This document shows, one piece after another, positions 20,709 to 22,548 of a DNA stretch of 22,548 bases. This stretch comes from Phoronis ovalis. Taxonomy: Eukaryota; Phoronida; Phoronidae. How positions within the stretch are numbered: the stretch's first letter is position 1; each line of letters opens with the position of its first letter. The position numbers were made by a program, and so were the translations under genes. The stretch covers positions 1 to 22,548 of the forward strand of contig JAOXYB010087163.1 of NCBI GenBank assembly GCA_028565635.1, read 5' to 3'. A model generated the notes under the pieces. That model ran no database searches and was not told the origin of the DNA. It saw nothing but the letters and a program-made list of their open reading frames with translations.

Positions 20709-22009
20709 CTATGTATTTTCAGATGTGGCTTGGGACTTTTTGCGTTTCTGAAGTAATCTTAGAACCTCGTCCACTGATGTTTCAGGGACCTACAAAATAA
20801 AGCATAACATGTAATCCTGCACAATTAGATACCACTGTCACATTATAGTTTAAGCCATAAATTCTCCTGCAGAAGTTCATATATTTGGAACTAACCATGC
20901 CTAACCACCATTCTAGCTCTTGTGTTAACTTCCAAGTTGTTCTTGTATTTATTTTGTTAATTCCGTATTTTGAATAAAAATTAATACAAAACATCTAGCC
21001 GGAAAATGACGAAAGTGTTTCATGTGATTCTCCATACATTGCTCATATTGCACAAAACATTTCTTTTAATGAAAAGGTATGAAAACAGCAAGATACATGC
21101 TTTGTTCATTTTTGGACCTGTTTACTTTACATCCTAAAGTGAGCGAAAACATCGAATTACTTGGCTCTGACCGTATGTACATCTTTCAGTTTGGGGTGTC
21201 ATATTGCTCATTAAACTTATATTCAACTGCAGCAATTAATGACTGAGCTTTCGAAGCAGGTATTAATAATTAGGACAAATGCTACAAGCATTAATAAATT
21301 GACCATCCCACACCGTGGTCTTAGCAAATAAGCTTTGCTCATAAATATTTCCATGTTTCTGTCACCTACCAACATATGGTCGGAGTAAAAAGTACTGATG
21401 TAATACTCTGAAACATGTGCCTCAATCAAGGGATCTGACATCTGAGCAACAATACCACATTCATCTGAAAGTTGTTATAAAATGCACTTATTTGAGCGTT
21501 ACAACTGTAGAAGAACAAAATTCTTAAACTTTGGTTAATGAGATGCGAGACAAAAATTGAAAAGGCAAGGATGATATTTTGTCCATTATAGAAACATTAT
21601 TTCAGTCTGCCAAAATCAATAATTCTGTGTTATTTGATGTTTTGTCAACATCCTCAGAAATAACTTAATTTTGTTGAGCTGTGACATCTGAATGTCTTGT
21701 TGGTTGAGAAGTCACAACATCTGATGGGGGGTGACAAAACTAAAGGTTGGTAAAATTTGGATGATTTGTCATTATAATAATTGTAATTTGAATTGTATTG
21801 GCTACCAATCAATAAACACACTTTGTCAAAGTTTATCATCTCATTAACCAGCCATTTAAGAATTTGAAACTTCATTTTAGTGGAAAGTAAAAACAAGAAA
21901 AGATAAGAACGTACCAATGTGTGTCCATAGTAGTATGAACTAAGATAGTATTCAGAAATGTTGGCATCAGCAATGGGTTCAGACATTTGGGCAACAACAC
22001 CACATTGCA
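20709..22009 (-). CDS. CASTOR1: CASTOR (cytosolic arginine sensor for mTORC1) homologue, C-terminal exons, 5' end outside the window
   Basis: The exons seen are 22009-21915 (copy A), 21464-21370 (copy B) and the terminal exon 20789-20709 with TAG at 20711-20709. Copy B joined to the last exon reads DECGIVAQMSDPLIEA, HVSEYYISTFYSDHML, then VPETSVDEVLRLLQKRKK. This matches the C-terminal ACT domain of CASTOR1/2 (GATS-like): the glycine loop DECGIVAQ, the AYYISTF strand and the DHALVPE turn. The split Asp codon shows that the upstream exon ends in phase 1. Known of the family: CASTOR1 binds arginine between ACT domains and, when empty, binds and inhibits GATOR2, lowering mTORC1 activity. In human CASTOR1 the Asp in the DHALV turn is residue 304, an arginine contact. 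Copies A and B are alternatives and are described separately. About 58 C-terminal residues are covered per isoform. Confidence 0.9.
20790..21369 (-). other. CASTOR last intron, nothing recognised
   Basis: AT-rich intron between exon B and the terminal exon. I found no further copy of the duplicated exon. Confidence 0.65.
21370..21464 (-). CDS. CASTOR1: CASTOR alternative exon B (keeps the arginine-binding Asp)
   Basis: The 95-nt exon has acceptor CTTTCAG and donor GTAGGT. Two bases complete a split codon (Asp if the upstream base is G) and 31 codons follow: ECGIVAQMSDPLIEA then HVSEYYISTFYSDHML. Both acidic residues of the DE loop and the Asp equivalent to human D304 are present. This copy looks like the ancestral, arginine-competent version. 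Confidence 0.9.
21915..22009 (-). CDS. CASTOR1: CASTOR alternative exon A (Asp replaced by Gly)
   Basis: The 95-nt exon has acceptor TATTTCAG and donor GTACGT, identical in length and phase to exon B and 450 bases upstream of it in the gene. It reads VQCGVVAQMSEPIADA then NISEYYLSSYYYGHTL. It matches exon B at 17 of 32 positions. DE becomes VQ in the ligand loop, and the D304-equivalent Asp becomes Gly. It is fully open with conserved structural residues, so it appears to be a maintained coding exon. Confidence 0.88.
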
Positions 22010-22548
22010 CTGAAATATAAAAATATGGTGCATGCATGGGGATTTGAAATAGTATTGTTTTGTTTTAGATGGTTGAATTTTAGAATAGGTCCAAATGTGC
22101 ATCATTTAACACATATTTACTATTTCAACAGAAAATACATACGTAGACTAATTTTTGCAAAGTTGCAATTATATGTCATCATGTATTTGCATGTATTTAC
22201 CTAATTCTATCATAAACTAAATAATAATACATGTCCTTAATCAAGGTAGAAGCGTTAGTTAAGAACTTAAAAAAGCATTAAAAGGCTGGTTAGTACAACA
22301 ACAGAGACTTTAGCTTTAAAATTACAAATTAATTTGAAATTGTAAAAAACAGGAATGCACATAACACTGGCAATTGGCTTTGTCATTTGAACCATTGTGA
22401 TTTGACATGAAGTAGTATTGAAGTCTTTTTCAGAAAATGAAACAGTACTTGAAATAAGTTACAACTCATGTTGTCAATAACAGATTTAGGACTGATAGAT
22501 TTCCTTTGAAATCTACTAAGGGCTGTTCCGCTTTTAATTGTACGGGAG
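22010..22548 (-). other. CASTOR intron upstream of exon A, running off the window
   Basis: AT-rich. No upstream CASTOR exon was found before the edge. A weak resemblance to the duplicated exon at about 22365-22400 is noted under findings. Confidence 0.55.

Noticed and set aside
21654-22105. 127- and 77-codon minus-strand open stretches
   Set aside because: They are CASTOR exon A extended into its introns, and a shadow frame.
1-22548. CRISPR arrays, operons, ribosome binding sites, tRNA or rRNA genes
   Set aside because: The window is intron-rich animal DNA; no such structures are visible.

Overview
The window is nuclear DNA of an invertebrate animal. It is strongly AT-rich. Three of its four genes are split by many GT-AG introns of a few hundred bases to about 2 kb, and all coding reads in the standard code. 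The proteins are metazoan: a cilium/Hedgehog TBC-domain protein, a ciliary tubulin glutamylase, an OCRL-binding PH-domain adaptor and a cytosolic arginine sensor. I cannot fix the phylum from sequence alone. Family assignments come from recognising protein motifs by eye, not from a search.

Layout. (1) 351-7184, + strand: the 3' part of a TBC1D32/broad-minded gene, ten exons including a probable 33-nt microexon; its 5' end lies outside the window. Its introns hold a LINE reverse-transcriptase relic, a foldback element and a duplicated 84-bp stretch that carries a splice donor. (2) 8078-17656, - strand: a complete TTLL9 gene, 435 aa from 12 exons per transcript, convergent with TBC1D32. The two tails meet around 7846-7864. 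An intron holds a MITE-like element with flanking duplication. (3) 18153-18938, + strand: an intact single-exon sesquipedalian (PHETA1/2) gene, divergent from TTLL9. The ~500-bp shared promoter holds a candidate RFX X-box. (4) 20709-22009, - strand: the last exons of a CASTOR (cytosolic arginine sensor for mTORC1) gene, whose 5' part lies beyond the right edge.

The main discovery is that two of these genes, TTLL9 and CASTOR, each carry a tandemly duplicated coding exon. Within each pair the copies have identical length (112/112 and 95/95 nt) and identical phase, and both are open with good splice sites. Their amino acids have diverged to about 62% and 53% identity. None of the lengths is divisible by three, so including both copies or neither would break the frame. 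This is the signature of mutually exclusive exons. In CASTOR the swapped exon forms part of the arginine pocket. One copy keeps the Asp equivalent to human CASTOR1 D304 and the other has Gly there, so splicing could switch arginine sensing.

Functionally, TBC1D32 and TTLL9 are both ciliary, and sesquipedalian proteins act on endosome-to-Golgi and ciliary traffic with OCRL. The neighbourhood is therefore enriched for cilium-related genes, though co-regulation is only an inference.
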